Positions 43,859 through 53,135 of a stretch of DNA of 64,000 nt are shown here, piece by piece. The translations under genes and the position numbers were made by a program. Positions within the stretch are counted from its first letter, which is position 1; each line of letters begins with the position of its first letter. Source of the DNA: Terribacillus halophilus. Lineage in GTDB: Bacteria > Bacillota > Bacilli > Bacillales > Amphibacillaceae. A model generated the notes under the pieces. That model had not been told where the DNA came from. It was given only the letters and a program-made list of their open reading frames with translations, and did no database searches. The DNA lies in the NCBI RefSeq assembly GCF_900162685.1, contig NZ_LT727827.1, positions 413,971-477,970 on the forward strand. The letters are read 5' to 3'.

Positions 43859-44275
43859 TTATTGTACAACGTTTACTTTCAAATCTACATCGATGTTGCC
43901 GCGAGTTGCTTTGGAATAAGGGCAGAACTGATGTGTTTTTTCTAAAAGATCTTCCGCTTCTTCCTGGGAAACACCTTTCACGTCAACTGTGATAGCAGCA
44001 GCAATTTTAAAACCGTCACCATCTTTTAATAGGCTTACATCAACAGAAGTTTCTGTCTCAACGCGTTTACGCTCAGCTCTTGCTACGTGGTTGAAAGCAC
44101 CGTCGAAACAAGCAGAATATCCTGCTGCGAATAGTTGTTCTGGATTAGAACCTTGCTGATCTTTCCCGCTTCCCGGCTGTACAAGATCAAGATCGATCAA
44201 ACCGTCATTAGATTTTACATGGCCTTCACGTCCGCCAGTTGCTTTTGCGTGTGATGTGAACAATACGTCACTCAT
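43859..44275 (-). CDS. ohrA: Organic hydroperoxide resistance protein (Ohr/OsmC)
   Basis: 138 residues. A thiol peroxidase that reduces organic hydroperoxides. Two redox Cys lie in GYSACFDGAFN and HQFCPYSKATRGN; the conserved TGGREGHVKSNDG and EQLFAAGYSACF match Ohr rather than OsmC. An AGGAG site stands 9 nt before the ATG. No OhrR gene is adjacent. The Ohr paralogue (OhrA or OhrB) cannot be settled. Confidence 0.93.
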   Translation of the reverse strand: MSDVLFTSHAKATGGREGHVKSNDGLIDLDLVQPGSGKDQQGSNPEQLFAAGYSACFDGAFNHVARAERKRVETETSVDVSLLKDGDGFKIAAAITVDVKGVSQEEAEDLLEKTHQFCPYSKATRGNIDVDLKVNVVQ

Positions 44276-44375
44276 GTTAATTCACTCCTATTTTGTTTAT
44301 TAGTTTTAAAAAAACTGCATACATTGTTATTACTTCCTTTTTACAGCTATTTTAAACATATTGCAACTGATGTGC

Positions 44376-45320
44376 TCACGCAGTTACATCTCTTTTGATG
44401 AAGCTGAACCAAGTTATAGCTGTAATAATAATGAAGTAGACTAGCATGACCACTATCGAAAAAGTCAATGTCATATCCGCAACTGGCGGTGTATTTCCGG
44501 GAGTGTAGGCAATTAAATCCACATTGTTGAAAAGAATATATTTTGACCAGTCATATCTAGAAAGAACCATGCTGATTGTTGGGAAAAACATTGATATAAA
44601 GATAGAGAATCCAATTGCAAGTGCTGTGTTGCGGAACACTGTGGATAAAGCAAATGCAATGGTTGCATATATCAGTACTTGGATAAAGTTCAACCCATAA
44701 TCTCTTATCGTGGATACGAGCATATTACTATTCAACACTTCTCCATTTTCAATGATAATTTCTTTAGCGTCGAAGTTTGTAAAGCCAAAGAATATACCTC
44801 CGACTATAAAAGAAAATCCAATAAAGAATAAGAAGAAGATAACCATCGTTACTAGCATGCTCACATACTTAGAAGTCAACACACGGAAGCGTGATGGTGT
44901 TTTTGTGAGCAGCAGTTTGATCGTTCCTGTACCAAACTCAGTGGATACCATCCCTCCTGCAATAATGGCAACAAACATAATAAGAAAAGCTGAGCCATAG
45001 AACATAACGGTATCCATATAGGCAGGCAATGTATTATCTTGAACTGGCTGAATATCTTGATCAAGCTGATACTGAAGCAATGCTATATCACCTTCTACGT
45101 CCGATTGCTCAAGTGTGCCTTCCTCTACATATTGCTGATAATCCTTAATTTGTTGTTCGTTCTCTGCACGCCAGTCACTATTATCATCTGGCGCATAATA
45201 AGCTGTAAATGCCGCAATCGTAATAAATAAAACGGCTGCAATGCCTAACATAATCCACGTCGACAAACGACGGAATGTTTTCATATGTTCATTTCGTACC
45301 AATCCAATAAACTTAGACAA
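44376..45320 (-). CDS. ABC-2 type transporter permease
   Basis: 314 residues, six membrane helices, starting with TTG at 45320 (MSKFIGLVRNEHMKTFRR), with GGAGGGAAGGA upstream and an 8-nt overlap with the ATPase. The ABC-2 loop is GMVSTEFGTGTIKLLLTKTP. Close paralogue of the permease at 38547-39479. It ends the second ABC operon: permease, GntR regulator, two ATPases, permease. Confidence 0.88.
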   Translation of the reverse strand: MSKFIGLVRNEHMKTFRRLSTWIMLGIAAVLFITIAAFTAYYAPDDNSDWRAENEQQIKDYQQYVEEGTLEQSDVEGDIALLQYQLDQDIQPVQDNTLPAYMDTVMFYGSAFLIMFVAIIAGGMVSTEFGTGTIKLLLTKTPSRFRVLTSKYVSMLVTMVIFFLFFIGFSFIVGGIFFGFTNFDAKEIIIENGEVLNSNMLVSTIRDYGLNFIQVLIYATIAFALSTVFRNTALAIGFSIFISMFFPTISMVLSRYDWSKYILFNNVDLIAYTPGNTPPVADMTLTFSIVVMLVYFIIITAITWFSFIKRDVTA

Positions 45321-46233
45321 TTTCCTTCCCTCCAGTCAATTCCAAGAATGTATCTTCTAATGTTTTTGTTTCTGCTTGGATACCATAAATATTAATAGCT
45401 TCCTTTGTCAGCTTGGCTGCAGCTACTGGTATTTCGTCACGTGTTAGTTCTATCATGACTTTGTCATCTTTGATTTGCGGTTTCTTGCTGCCCATATCAC
45501 GAAGCACGATAGCTGCTTGTTCCACTGGCTCTACTTGGAAACTGACCATCTGTGTTTGTTCACTAGACAATTCATGAACCTGCTGCACTCCGAGCATCTT
45601 ACCATGCTGAAGAACACCGATTCGGTCACACATCAATTCCATTTCACTTAACAAGTGGCTCGATACAATGACTGCTAGCCCTTCTTTTTCTGCTAGGTTC
45701 CGGATATAATGACGCATCTCGCGGATACCCGCTGGGTCAAGGCCATTTGTCGGTTCATCGAGAATAAGAACATCCGGACTGTGCAGCAAGGCTTGTGCAA
45801 TACCAAGACGCTGCCGCATGCCTAGTGAATAGGTCTTCACTTTGTCGTGAATTCTATTTTTCAAACCAACTAGCTCAATCACTTCATCAATCCGTTTTTT
45901 ATCGACATTGTCACTCATTCTTGCAAAATGCACAAGATTCAGATATCCAGATAAATACTTATACATCTCCGGATTCTCAACGATTGCTCCAATATGTTTC
46001 ATCGCTGCACCATGAGACGTTTTAATGCTATTCCCCTTTATAAGAATCTCCCCATCTGTAATGCCCATTAGCCCGACAATCATTCGGATTGTTGTTGTCT
46101 TACCAGCTCCGTTCGGTCCTAAGAAGCCGAACACCTCACCGGGATAAATGGAGAAATTGATATTATCAATAATCTTGCGACCGCGAATGACCTTTGTAAC
46201 CTGCTTAATTTCAACTGCTGGCTGTTTTTGCAT
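45313..46233 (-). CDS. ABC transporter ATP-binding protein (BcrA-like)
   Basis: 306 residues from the ATG at 46233 (MQKQPAVEIKQVTKVI), where AAAGGAG is 9 nt upstream; a 20-codon extension is rejected. Walker A GPNGAGKTTTIRM, signature YSLGMRQRLGIAQALL, Walker B VLILDEPTNGLDPAG, His in SSHLLSEMEL. Nearly the same length and order of motifs as the ATPase at 39466-40392. Paired with the permease downstream. Confidence 0.9.
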   Translation of the reverse strand: MQKQPAVEIKQVTKVIRGRKIIDNINFSIYPGEVFGFLGPNGAGKTTTIRMIVGLMGITDGEILIKGNSIKTSHGAAMKHIGAIVENPEMYKYLSGYLNLVHFARMSDNVDKKRIDEVIELVGLKNRIHDKVKTYSLGMRQRLGIAQALLHSPDVLILDEPTNGLDPAGIREMRHYIRNLAEKEGLAVIVSSHLLSEMELMCDRIGVLQHGKMLGVQQVHELSSEQTQMVSFQVEPVEQAAIVLRDMGSKKPQIKDDKVMIELTRDEIPVAAAKLTKEAINIYGIQAETKTLEDTFLELTGGKEIV

Positions 46234-46276
46234 ACTTTTTCGCTCCTTTGCTTGTTTTAATAGCTCGAAGGCTTCT

Positions 46277-46966
46277 TTACTCATAAATCGCACTCATCCA
46301 TTCCAAAATGCCCTGCTGCTCATCGTAGCGAAGATCTTCGACATTACGATGATCTACAATCTCTCCATCCTTTATAGCGAGAACTTCATCAAGGATCATC
46401 TCAACTTCCATAATTTGATGCGTGGAAAGCAAGACAGTTTGCTTCTCTGTATCCACGAATGTAATTAACCCTTTTACGATGGAATCACGCACAAGCGGAT
46501 CCAGACCTGAAAGCGGTTCATCCATCAGCAGGACAGGCACCTCTCTTGATAAAGTTAAGATGATTTTTAAACGCCCGCGGTTTCCTTTGGAAAGGTGCTT
46601 TACCTTTGTGTTTGCATCCAAATTCATATAAGCACGAATCTCTTCTGCTTTGTCTTTGTTGAAATCAGCGAACTGCGAAGCGAAGAAATCAATTGTCTGC
46701 TGCACCGTATAAAAAGAGTAATACTCATCCAGCTCTGATAGATAACTGACCTTCGACGCAATGCGGCGCGTCACTTTGCTTCCGTCGATTTCAATCGATC
46801 CTTTTGTCGGGGTAACCAGTCCAGCGATAAGCTTCATCGTCGTAGATTTTCCTGCTCCGTTCAATCCGACAAGTCCAATGATTTTACCTTTATCAAGCTT
46901 CAAGCAGACATCTCGTAATGCTGTCTTAGTCATGTATCGCTTTGTCACATTTTTAAACTCAATCAT
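46277..46966 (-). CDS. ABC transporter ATP-binding protein (YtrB-like)
   Basis: 229 residues, start ATG at 46966 (MIEFKNVTKRYMTKTAL) with AAGGAGG. Walker A GLNGAGKSTTMKLI, ABC signature weakened to LSKGNRGRLKIIL, Walker B PVLLMDEPLSGLDPLV, His in LLSTHQIMEVEMI. It is a different subfamily from the BcrA-like ATPase next to it; short C-terminus. The two ATPases suggest either a heterodimer or two transporters in one operon. Overlaps the GntR gene by 8 nt. Confidence 0.88.
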   Translation of the reverse strand: MIEFKNVTKRYMTKTALRDVCLKLDKGKIIGLVGLNGAGKSTTMKLIAGLVTPTKGSIEIDGSKVTRRIASKVSYLSELDEYYSFYTVQQTIDFFASQFADFNKDKAEEIRAYMNLDANTKVKHLSKGNRGRLKIILTLSREVPVLLMDEPLSGLDPLVRDSIVKGLITFVDTEKQTVLLSTHQIMEVEMILDEVLAIKDGEIVDHRNVEDLRYDEQQGILEWMSAIYE

Positions 46967-47336
46967 TACTTCTGCCTCCTTCAAGATATATCCGCAATCC
47001 TGCTTGGATCTCCTCATTCTCGTAACCCATGTCATGCATAACTTGAATGAAATGCTCAATTTGATCATTTTTCAACTTTTCACGAGTAGAAAATAGAATC
47101 TCTTCATTCTCCGTTACGAATGTTCCTTGTCCTCTGCGTGATTCCACGATTCCCGATGCCTCCAGTTCGCGGTACGTGCGCTGTACCGTATTCGGATTAA
47201 CTTTTGATGAAACCGCCATTTCCCGAACGGAAGGCAGCTTGTCACCAGGCTTCAATTCACCGCTGACAATCTGCCTGTTCAGCCGATCTGCCAGCTGCAG
47301 ATAAATTGGCTGGGATGATTGAAATGTATCGGTCAT
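46959..47336 (-). CDS. GntR-family regulator, YtrA type
   Basis: 125 residues. Winged helix at the N-terminus: PIYLQLADRLNRQIVSGELK, then PSVREMAVSSKVNPNTVQRT as recognition helix and GIVESRRGQGTFVTE as wing. The short C-terminal tail (about 45 residues) is the YtrA subfamily hallmark. In B. subtilis YtrA represses its own ABC operon and responds to cell-wall antibiotics. Here it follows the first permease by 3 nt and overlaps the next ATPase. Likely operator: 48144-48192. Confidence 0.9.
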   Translation of the reverse strand: MTDTFQSSQPIYLQLADRLNRQIVSGELKPGDKLPSVREMAVSSKVNPNTVQRTYRELEASGIVESRRGQGTFVTENEEILFSTREKLKNDQIEHFIQVMHDMGYENEEIQAGLRIYLEGGRSND

Positions 47337-47339
47337 TCT

Positions 47340-48125
47340 CTACACCTCTACTTTTTTGTCTAATAACCATGATGTAATGAAAAAGATGACTGTAACGACG
47401 ACTGCTTCAAATAGATACATACCAGCGTATATCTTGAAATCTTGTTGAAAATTGATCATTGCATTTACGATATTGTTTTCGAAATTCATGCTGGATGCAA
47501 AGTTACCCAAGTCAATCATTCCCCACGACGTTATAACTTCGTAAAACTTTGTCAGAGGGAACCATCCAAAATAAATACCATTAAAAACCCAGAATCCAAA
47601 GAATACGACTACTCCACTAAGAAAGGCAGGCATATAACGTTCTAGGAGTAAAAAAAGAATATAAGCCAAGGTAATATACACTGCTAGGTCAAGGGAAAAT
47701 AAGATAGCATGGATGGATAAAATAACGCCAATTTTCAACCACGAAGCAGCAGATAACTCTATAAATACTTCTAATCCTCCGAAATAAGCCGCTAGACTTG
47801 TAATTAGCAAGGAAAGGATTAAATATACTGTGCCGGTAAGCAATTTGGCTAGTAGCAGTCCAGATGCATGCATCGGATTATGAAGCCATAAATGCATTCT
47901 TTTCTTTTCACTTCCTAAACTGTAGAGCATATAAATCGCTAGAAAGAAAAAGTGACCAGCTCCCCAAACCAATCCGAAGATTCCAATCGGTTGCAAGATA
48001 TGATCGAACTTATACCCAATCCCTCCTACAACCGCAACGCCGATAATAAAAATGATAAGAGACAGAAGAAAAATTGGTAAACCTAAACGAAATTCCTTCT
48101 TTACCAATGGCAACCATGTCTTCAT
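47340..48125 (-). CDS. ABC transporter membrane protein
   Basis: 261 residues with six membrane helices: LVKKEFRLGLPIFLLSLIIF, HFFFLAIYMLYSLGSEKKRM and later segments. The first cytosolic part is the typical MKTWLPLVKKEF. Permease-like, partner of the YtrB-like ATPase. First gene of the operon, with its ATG 20 nt below the GTAC boxes. GGAGGG lies before the ATG. Confidence 0.8.
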   Translation of the reverse strand: MKTWLPLVKKEFRLGLPIFLLSLIIFIIGVAVVGGIGYKFDHILQPIGIFGLVWGAGHFFFLAIYMLYSLGSEKKRMHLWLHNPMHASGLLLAKLLTGTVYLILSLLITSLAAYFGGLEVFIELSAASWLKIGVILSIHAILFSLDLAVYITLAYILFLLLERYMPAFLSGVVVFFGFWVFNGIYFGWFPLTKFYEVITSWGMIDLGNFASSMNFENNIVNAMINFQQDFKIYAGMYLFEAVVVTVIFFITSWLLDKKVEV

Positions 48126-48143
48126 AAATGAAACCCTCCTGAT

Positions 48144-48192
48144 GTACCTCTGTATTAATTAGATAGTACACTAGTACAGAAGTACACGTCAA
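48144..48192 (-). promoter_or_regulatory. ABC operon promoter with periodic GTAC boxes
   Basis: On the minus strand TTGACG (48187-48192), 18 nt, TACTAT (48163-48168). Three GTAC tetramers (48182, 48174, 48166) recur every 8 nt across the spacer and -10; a fourth lies at 48144. The arrangement fits an operator for the YtrA-type regulator, which is the second gene of this operon. Confidence 0.6.
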
Positions 48193-48203
48193 TAGGCAAA
48201 GAA

Positions 48204-48240
48204 AAAAAGCTGGAACAATTTTACTTGTGCCAGCTTTTCC
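48204..48240 (-). terminator. Terminator of gldA
   Basis: AAAAGCTGG (48205-48213) pairs with CCAGCTTTT (48230-48238), with partial inner pairing. The minus-strand tail is TTTTTTC. Confidence 0.85.
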
Positions 48241-48246
48241 TTTATT

Positions 48247-49356
48247 TTAGCCTTCAAATCCGATTGTTTCTTTATAAGCCTTGGAATAAGCATCAGCAGC
48301 TTTAATGGCATCAACTACTTGATCAGCTGTGATTGCGCCAGGCATGTTATGAATGGATTCGCCTTCTTGCACTGCTTGTTCGGCTACTTTCTGCAGGTCT
48401 TCGTCGGAAACATCTTTTAGCTTGATGTCTTCTAGTGTAACTGGAAGTCCCAGTGCTAGATAAAAATCAATGTACGTGTTGATTTCATCTAGTGTACGGT
48501 CTTCTAGTGCAAGCTGCACGAGAGTACCAAATGCTACCTTCTCCCCATGTGTCAGGCTGTGAATGTCACCATGCAGGGCTGTGAATCCGTTATGAATCGC
48601 ATGCGCTCCTGCAAGTCCGCCACTTTCAAAGCCAAGACCGCTGAGCAGTGTGTTTGCTTCAATTACTGCATCTAGAGCAGGTGTTACAATTTTTCGTTTG
48701 TTAGATTCGTATGCAAGCAGACCGTACTCAAATAGTACTTCTTCTGCTTTTTCTGCAATTGCTTGACCAGCTAGTGTTGCTTTTCCGCCTGCCATAGTAG
48801 TTCCTCTGCCTTCGATAGAAGCACGTGCTTCCACCCAAGTTGCCATTGCATCAGCAATACCGGAAGCTAGGAAGCGAGGCGGGGCTTGTGCAATGATTTT
48901 CGTATCTACTAATACCAGGTCTGGATTTTTATCGTAGAATTTGTAGCTTTCAAATGTACCTTCTTCAGAGTAGATAACACTCAAACCGCTTGTCGGCGCA
49001 TCTGTGGATGCTGTCGTCGGCATGATAACAACACCAACCTGCAGTTCATCGGCAACTGCTTTAGCTGTATCAAGCGTCTTACCGCCGCCAATACCGATCA
49101 CAACATTGCTTGCCTTCCCTTCGCCTGCGATGCGCTGAATCTCCTCTGTAGATGCTTCACCGCCGAATACGACTTTTGTAGATTTCACGCCTTCATTCTC
49201 TAAATTATCGAGAACTGCATTACCTGCTAAATCCCAAACAAAGTCATCCGCTAGCACAAGCGCGTTATCACCGATCTTCTTCACGTACTCGCCTGCTTTT
49301 AGCAATACATCTTTACCTTGTACATATCGACTCGGACTGGTAAATACTTTTTCCAT
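48247..49356 (-). CDS. gldA: Glycerol dehydrogenase
   Basis: 369 residues from the ATG at 49356 ([14 protein letters not shown]) with GGAGGGG 7 nt upstream. NAD-dependent oxidation of glycerol to dihydroxyacetone. Loop [18 protein letters not shown] binds the cofactor; metal ligands Asp in [10 protein letters not shown], His in [11 protein letters not shown] and His in [24 protein letters not shown] is the family motif. Monocistronic. Paralogous to the SAM-riboswitch dehydrogenase at 15538. Confidence 0.92.
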   Translation of the reverse strand: MEKVFTSPSRYVQGKDVLLKAGEYVKKIGDNALVLADDFVWDLAGNAVLDNLENEGVKSTKVVFGGEASTEEIQRIAGEGKASNVVIGIGGGKTLDTAKAVADELQVGVVIMPTTASTDAPTSGLSVIYSEEGTFESYKFYDKNPDLVLVDTKIIAQAPPRFLASGIADAMATWVEARASIEGRGTTMAGGKATLAGQAIAEKAEEVLFEYGLLAYESNKRKIVTPALDAVIEANTLLSGLGFESGGLAGAHAIHNGFTALHGDIHSLTHGEKVAFGTLVQLALEDRTLDEINTYIDFYLALGLPVTLEDIKLKDVSDEDLQKVAEQAVQEGESIHNMPGAITADQVVDAIKAADAYSKAYKETIGFEG

Positions 49357-49497
49357 CGTTGACCCCTCCATCACTTAAATTTGCTTACCTAATCTTCTAC
49401 CCTGTTTGCCAACTTAACTAACATTAAAATCGAGGCAAAAGTGCAGCCTTTCTTGCATATATTTCAAATGGAGTAGTAATGAAGAGGAGGCCAACCA

Positions 49498-50400
49498 TTG
49501 ACACAGCAGCCGAACGAAAAATACCGGCCGGTTCAGCCCGGTACGAATTTTTATTTTCCGCCTCAGCATCAGGACCAGCAGCCTGGTATTGAAGGACTCA
49601 TGCAGCCCAGACCAATCATTGAGTCAGATAGCTATAAAGGTTCAGGAAAGTTAGAAGGGAGAACAGCGATTATTACCGGAGGAGACAGCGGCATTGGCGC
49701 TGCTGCTGCAATAGCTTTCGCTAAAGAAGGCGCCGATGTTGTGATTCCTTATTACTACGAATATGAAAATGAAGATGCCAAACGAACAAAAAAACGAATT
49801 GAGCAGCTTGGTCGTCGCTGCACATTGATTGTAGGCGACTTGCGCAGTGAAGAACATTGCCGCGCCGTCGTTGCCCATACGATTAAAACGTACGGAAAGC
49901 TAGATATTTTAGTGAACAATCATGGTGTTCAATTTCCGCAACATGCATTGACCGATATCGCCACTGCTCAATGGGACGCCACATTCCATACAAACATCTT
50001 TGCTTTCTTCTATCTAACGAAGGCTGCGCTGCCGCATTTGAAGGATGGCAGCACGATTGTCAATACCACATCCGTGACTGCGTATGAAGGTAGACCAGAC
50101 TTAATTGACTATGTAAGCACCAAAGGAGCAATTGTCGGTTTTACTCGTGCACTATCCCAAAATCTAGCCACAAAAGGAATTCGAGTGAACGGCGTTGCCC
50201 CAGGACCTATTTGGACACCACTTATTCCATCCAGTTTTTCAGCAGATCAAGTAGCTACATTCGGGCAAGATGTTCCGATGAAGCGTGCCGGTCAGCCGTA
50301 TGAGCTCGCTCCTGCCTATGTTTATCTTGCTTCCGAAGACTCTTCTTATGTAACCGGCCAGATTATCCACGTAAATGGCGGAACAATGGTAAGTTCCTAA
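49498..50400 (+). CDS. SDR family oxidoreductase (YhdF/YhxC-type)
   Basis: 300 residues, start TTG at 49498 with GAGGAGG 7 nt upstream. Cofactor motif ITGGDSGIGAAAAIAF; NNHGVQ; Ser in NTTSVTA; catalytic YVSTKGA. The long N-terminal arm (about 50 residues, with PQHQDQQPGIEGLMQPRP) is typical of the stress-linked clade that includes B. subtilis YhdF. Substrate unknown. Ends in a bidirectional terminator. Confidence 0.88.
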   Translation: MTQQPNEKYRPVQPGTNFYFPPQHQDQQPGIEGLMQPRPIIESDSYKGSGKLEGRTAIITGGDSGIGAAAAIAFAKEGADVVIPYYYEYENEDAKRTKKRIEQLGRRCTLIVGDLRSEEHCRAVVAHTIKTYGKLDILVNNHGVQFPQHALTDIATAQWDATFHTNIFAFFYLTKAALPHLKDGSTIVNTTSVTAYEGRPDLIDYVSTKGAIVGFTRALSQNLATKGIRVNGVAPGPIWTPLIPSSFSADQVATFGQDVPMKRAGQPYELAPAYVYLASEDSSYVTGQIIHVNGGTMVSS

Positions 50401-50437
50401 AAAAAGAACCTGCGCTAAGCTAGCGCAGGTTCTTTCC
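50401..50437. terminator. Bidirectional terminator
   Basis: AAAGAACCTGCGCTA (50403-50417) pairs perfectly with 50421-50435 around a 3-nt loop, shared by SDR and the convergent Fe-ADH. Confidence 0.9.
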
Positions 50438-50442
50438 TGTTC

Positions 50443-51609
50443 TTAATAAGATGCTTTGTAAATCTCAAGTGAATCTTCTTTATTCAAAGTACGGTAGCCG
50501 CCGAACTCTCCATTCGCATAAGCTTTTTCAGCCATAAGCTCTAAGCTGTCATCAGAGATATCGTAATCGCGAAGGGTAGCTGGTGCATCAATGCTATTCC
50601 AGAACGCCCGCAATGCATCAATTCCTTCCAGCGCCGCTTCTTTATCAGACTTACCAGCTGAATCGACCCCGAAGACGCGCTCCGCAAGCTGCTTAAAGCG
50701 AGGAGCAGATTTTTCATCCAGTACATGCTTCATCCAGTTCGGGAACAAAATTGCCAAACCGCCGCCATGCGGAATATCATGCACAGCAGAAACTGCATGC
50801 TCGAGGTTATGTGTTGCCCAGTCGCCACGGTAGCCCATGTTTAATACACCGTTCAATGCCATCGTACCGCTGTAAAGGATTGTCGCACGGTACTCGTAAT
50901 TTTCCAAGTCCTCAAGCAGCTTCGGACCTGTTTCCATTACTGTCCGCAACAAGGATTCACAGAAACGATCCTGCAGTTCTGTATTGGTTGTTGTATGGAA
51001 ATAATGCTCCAAAACGTGTGACATCATGTCAACGATACCGTAAATTGTTTGGTCACGCGGCACCGTAAATGTGTTTTGCGGATCCAGTATCGAAAATTTC
51101 GGGAATGTATGCGCACTTCCCCAGCCGTATTTCTCGTTTGTTTCCCAGTTTGTAATGACGGAACCAGAATTCATCTCGGAGCCTGTTGCTGCAAGTGTCA
51201 GCACAGTACCAAATGGAAGGGCGTCGTCAGCGGACGCTTTCTTCGTTACAATATCCCATACATCTCCGTCATATTTAGCACCCGCCGCAATGGCTTTTGT
51301 ACAGTCAATCACACTTCCGCCTCCGACTGCCAATAACACATCGATGTTTTCGTTCTTACAGATTTCAACACCTTTTCGTGCTGTTGTAACACGCGGGTTT
51401 GGCTCTACGCCAGCTAGTTCAAATACTTCTGCATCAATTTCTGCTAATTCTTTTAACACATTGTCGTACAGACCGCTGCGTTTAATGCTGCCGCCGCCAT
51501 AAACAAGCAATACTTTCTTGCCATATGCAGGAATTTCTTCTTTTAGTTTATCTAATTGGTCTTTACCAAAAATCAATTTCGTTGGGTTATAAAACGTAAA
51601 ATTATCCAA
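50443..51609 (-). CDS. Iron-containing alcohol dehydrogenase, YugJ/YugK (butanol dehydrogenase) type
   Basis: 388 residues, TTG start at 51609. The ATG five codons upstream contains its own GGAGG; that site is properly spaced only for the TTG, and the protein then begins [16 protein letters not shown] exactly like YugJ/Yug[17 protein letters not shown] binds NAD(P); metal ligands Asp (GIVDMMSHV), His (HVLEHYFH), His ([17 protein letters not shown]-type segment). Reduces aldehydes to alcohols. Third Fe-ADH-family gene of the window. Confidence 0.9.
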   Translation of the reverse strand: MDNFTFYNPTKLIFGKDQLDKLKEEIPAYGKKVLLVYGGGSIKRSGLYDNVLKELAEIDAEVFELAGVEPNPRVTTARKGVEICKNENIDVLLAVGGGSVIDCTKAIAAGAKYDGDVWDIVTKKASADDALPFGTVLTLAATGSEMNSGSVITNWETNEKYGWGSAHTFPKFSILDPQNTFTVPRDQTIYGIVDMMSHVLEHYFHTTTNTELQDRFCESLLRTVMETGPKLLEDLENYEYRATILYSGTMALNGVLNMGYRGDWATHNLEHAVSAVHDIPHGGGLAILFPNWMKHVLDEKSAPRFKQLAERVFGVDSAGKSDKEAALEGIDALRAFWNSIDAPATLRDYDISDDSLELMAEKAYANGEFGGYRTLNKEDSLEIYKASY

Positions 51610-51690
51610 TCTAATCGCCTCCATGGTTTATTATGCTAAAGGGTCGGTATAGAGTAAAGCAATTCGCTCACACATAAAACTAGGATCCAG

Positions 51691-52548
51691 TTATGCTCGT
51701 TCCAGCGGCAGCGAGCAGCAGCGGAATGACCCGCCGGATTTTATGATTTCCGAGAAGTTCACTTCTACAACTGTGATACCTTCGTTTCGCAGCGCTTCAT
51801 TTACTCGCTTGTTGGAAGGCAGACTTAACAATTTACCAGGTGCAAAAGAAAGAACATTCGTCCCCATGTAAAACTGGTCTTCCTCCGATATCTCGATGGT
51901 TTTGTACAGCTGACGGAAACGTTCCAAATCTTTCTGTTCAAAAGCATCCGGATAAAGTATCGCCAAGTCCTCCCGTACCAGATTAAATACGCAATCTAAG
52001 TGCAGAATATCTTCACGAATTTTTACAGGTATAATCTCATATTCCGGAAGCAGTTTTTGCACCTGCTGAACAGCTTTCTGTTCTGTTCGTTTGCTGAGCC
52101 CAATCCATACACGCTTTCCGTCTACTACCACATCGCCGCCTTCAATCGTTCCATGGGTAATGTCTTTGTATGTAAGCTCCTGATTCTCAAGCCACTCACG
52201 CAATATTTTTGTTTCTCCCTTACGAATCTCATCTTCCATATTCGACGTAAATAACGTATCTCCTATACAAAAACCAATATCACGTGTGTAAACTTGTTCA
52301 TTAAACGGTTCATGAGCCGGTACAGACATAACATCCACCCCATGATTCCGAAGTGCAGTGACAAAATCTGTATGCTGCGCCATTGCTAGTTCCCGGTCAA
52401 TGTTATGGTTCAAATAATGCTTTTGCGTTTCGTTAATAACCTTTCTAATTTCCATATATGCTGGCGGACAGACAACAACATGCTTCAGCTGTCCGAATTC
52501 TGACTGACACTTTGTTTGCGGTTTTTTCTCTTCCTGCATCTTGGTCAT
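51691..52548 (-). CDS. Amidinotransferase/dimethylarginine dimethylaminohydrolase-family protein (YkgA-like)
   Basis: 285 residues of the guanidino-modifying superfamily. The fold markers are RDIGFCIGDTLF, EGGDVVVDGKRVWIGLS, catalytic His in DILHLDCVFN and a double Cys GGSFRCCSLPL near the C-terminus; the second Cys is in the nucleophile position. It resembles B. subtilis YkgA. The physiological substrate is unknown; arginine, dimethylarginine and agmatine-like compounds are options. GGAGGG lies 8 nt before the first ATG. Confidence 0.85.
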   Translation of the reverse strand: MTKMQEEKKPQTKCQSEFGQLKHVVVCPPAYMEIRKVINETQKHYLNHNIDRELAMAQHTDFVTALRNHGVDVMSVPAHEPFNEQVYTRDIGFCIGDTLFTSNMEDEIRKGETKILREWLENQELTYKDITHGTIEGGDVVVDGKRVWIGLSKRTEQKAVQQVQKLLPEYEIIPVKIREDILHLDCVFNLVREDLAILYPDAFEQKDLERFRQLYKTIEISEEDQFYMGTNVLSFAPGKLLSLPSNKRVNEALRNEGITVVEVNFSEIIKSGGSFRCCSLPLERA

Positions 52549-52618
52549 ATAATTCCCTCCAGTGGTTGGCTTTTAGATACATATCTCATCTGCACTCTTT
52601 ACCATTCCCTTTTTTCGG

Positions 52619-52645
52619 GTTTAATAAGCTGCCAAAAAAGGGATA
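52619..52645 (+). promoter_or_regulatory. sigB-type promoter of the GSP26 gene
   Basis: GTTTAA (52619-52624), 15 nt, GGGATA (52640-52645), close to the sigB consensus GTTTAA N12-15 GGGTAT. The gene downstream is a general-stress family member, which supports it. Confidence 0.75.
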
Positions 52646-52676
52646 CTACCTGTAGAAAGTGAAGGAGGAGAGCGAA

Positions 52677-53099
52677 GTGGAACAAGCAGAAGTCAAAAAA
52701 CATGTGGAACAAATTCTGGATAAACAGAAGATCGGAACACTTGCCACCGTCCAAGATGGCAAACCTTATAGCCGATACATGGCCTTTTTTAATGAAGGAT
52801 TCACATTATATTGCGCGACAAGCGGAAGCTCCCATAAAGTAGATGATATTGAGAGCAACCATAACGTCCATATCTTATTGGGCTACAATGGCGACGGTGT
52901 TGGTGATGAGTTTGTCGAAATCGAAGCCGACGCCAAAGTAAGCGAATCCCCGGAATTGAAACAGCAGCTGTGGAAAGACAGCTTTAAGGCATGGCTAGAT
53001 GGTCCGGACGATCCTGATTATGTTGTCTTGGAAATCAAACCAGATAAAATCTATCTAAAAAACATTAATAAAAGCGACGTTTATACAGTCGATCTTTAA
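52677..53099 (+). CDS. General stress protein 26-like pyridoxamine-phosphate-oxidase-fold protein
   Basis: 140 residues from the GTG at 52677. A GTG six codons upstream is followed by the ribosome site GGAGGAG itself, so it cannot be the start. KIGTLATVQDGKPYSRYMAF, TSGSSHKVDDIESN and ADGKVSESPE-like sections give the split-barrel flavin fold (FMN or F420). B. subtilis YdaG is the relative, with the same length. Role in stress is known only by regulation. A sigB-type promoter precedes it. Confidence 0.88.
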   Translation: MEQAEVKKHVEQILDKQKIGTLATVQDGKPYSRYMAFFNEGFTLYCATSGSSHKVDDIESNHNVHILLGYNGDGVGDEFVEIEADAKVSESPELKQQLWKDSFKAWLDGPDDPDYVVLEIKPDKIYLKNINKSDVYTVDL

Positions 53100-53101
53100 A
53101 C

Positions 53102-53135
53102 AAAAAAGCAGAACTGCTTATGGTTCTGCTTTTTT
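53102..53135. terminator. Bidirectional terminator holding the STAS stop codon
   Basis: AAAAAAGCAGAAC (53102-53114) pairs with GTTCTGCTTTTTT (53123-53135). The STAS gene's stop (53118-53120) lies in the loop, and its last codons form one arm. Confidence 0.88.
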
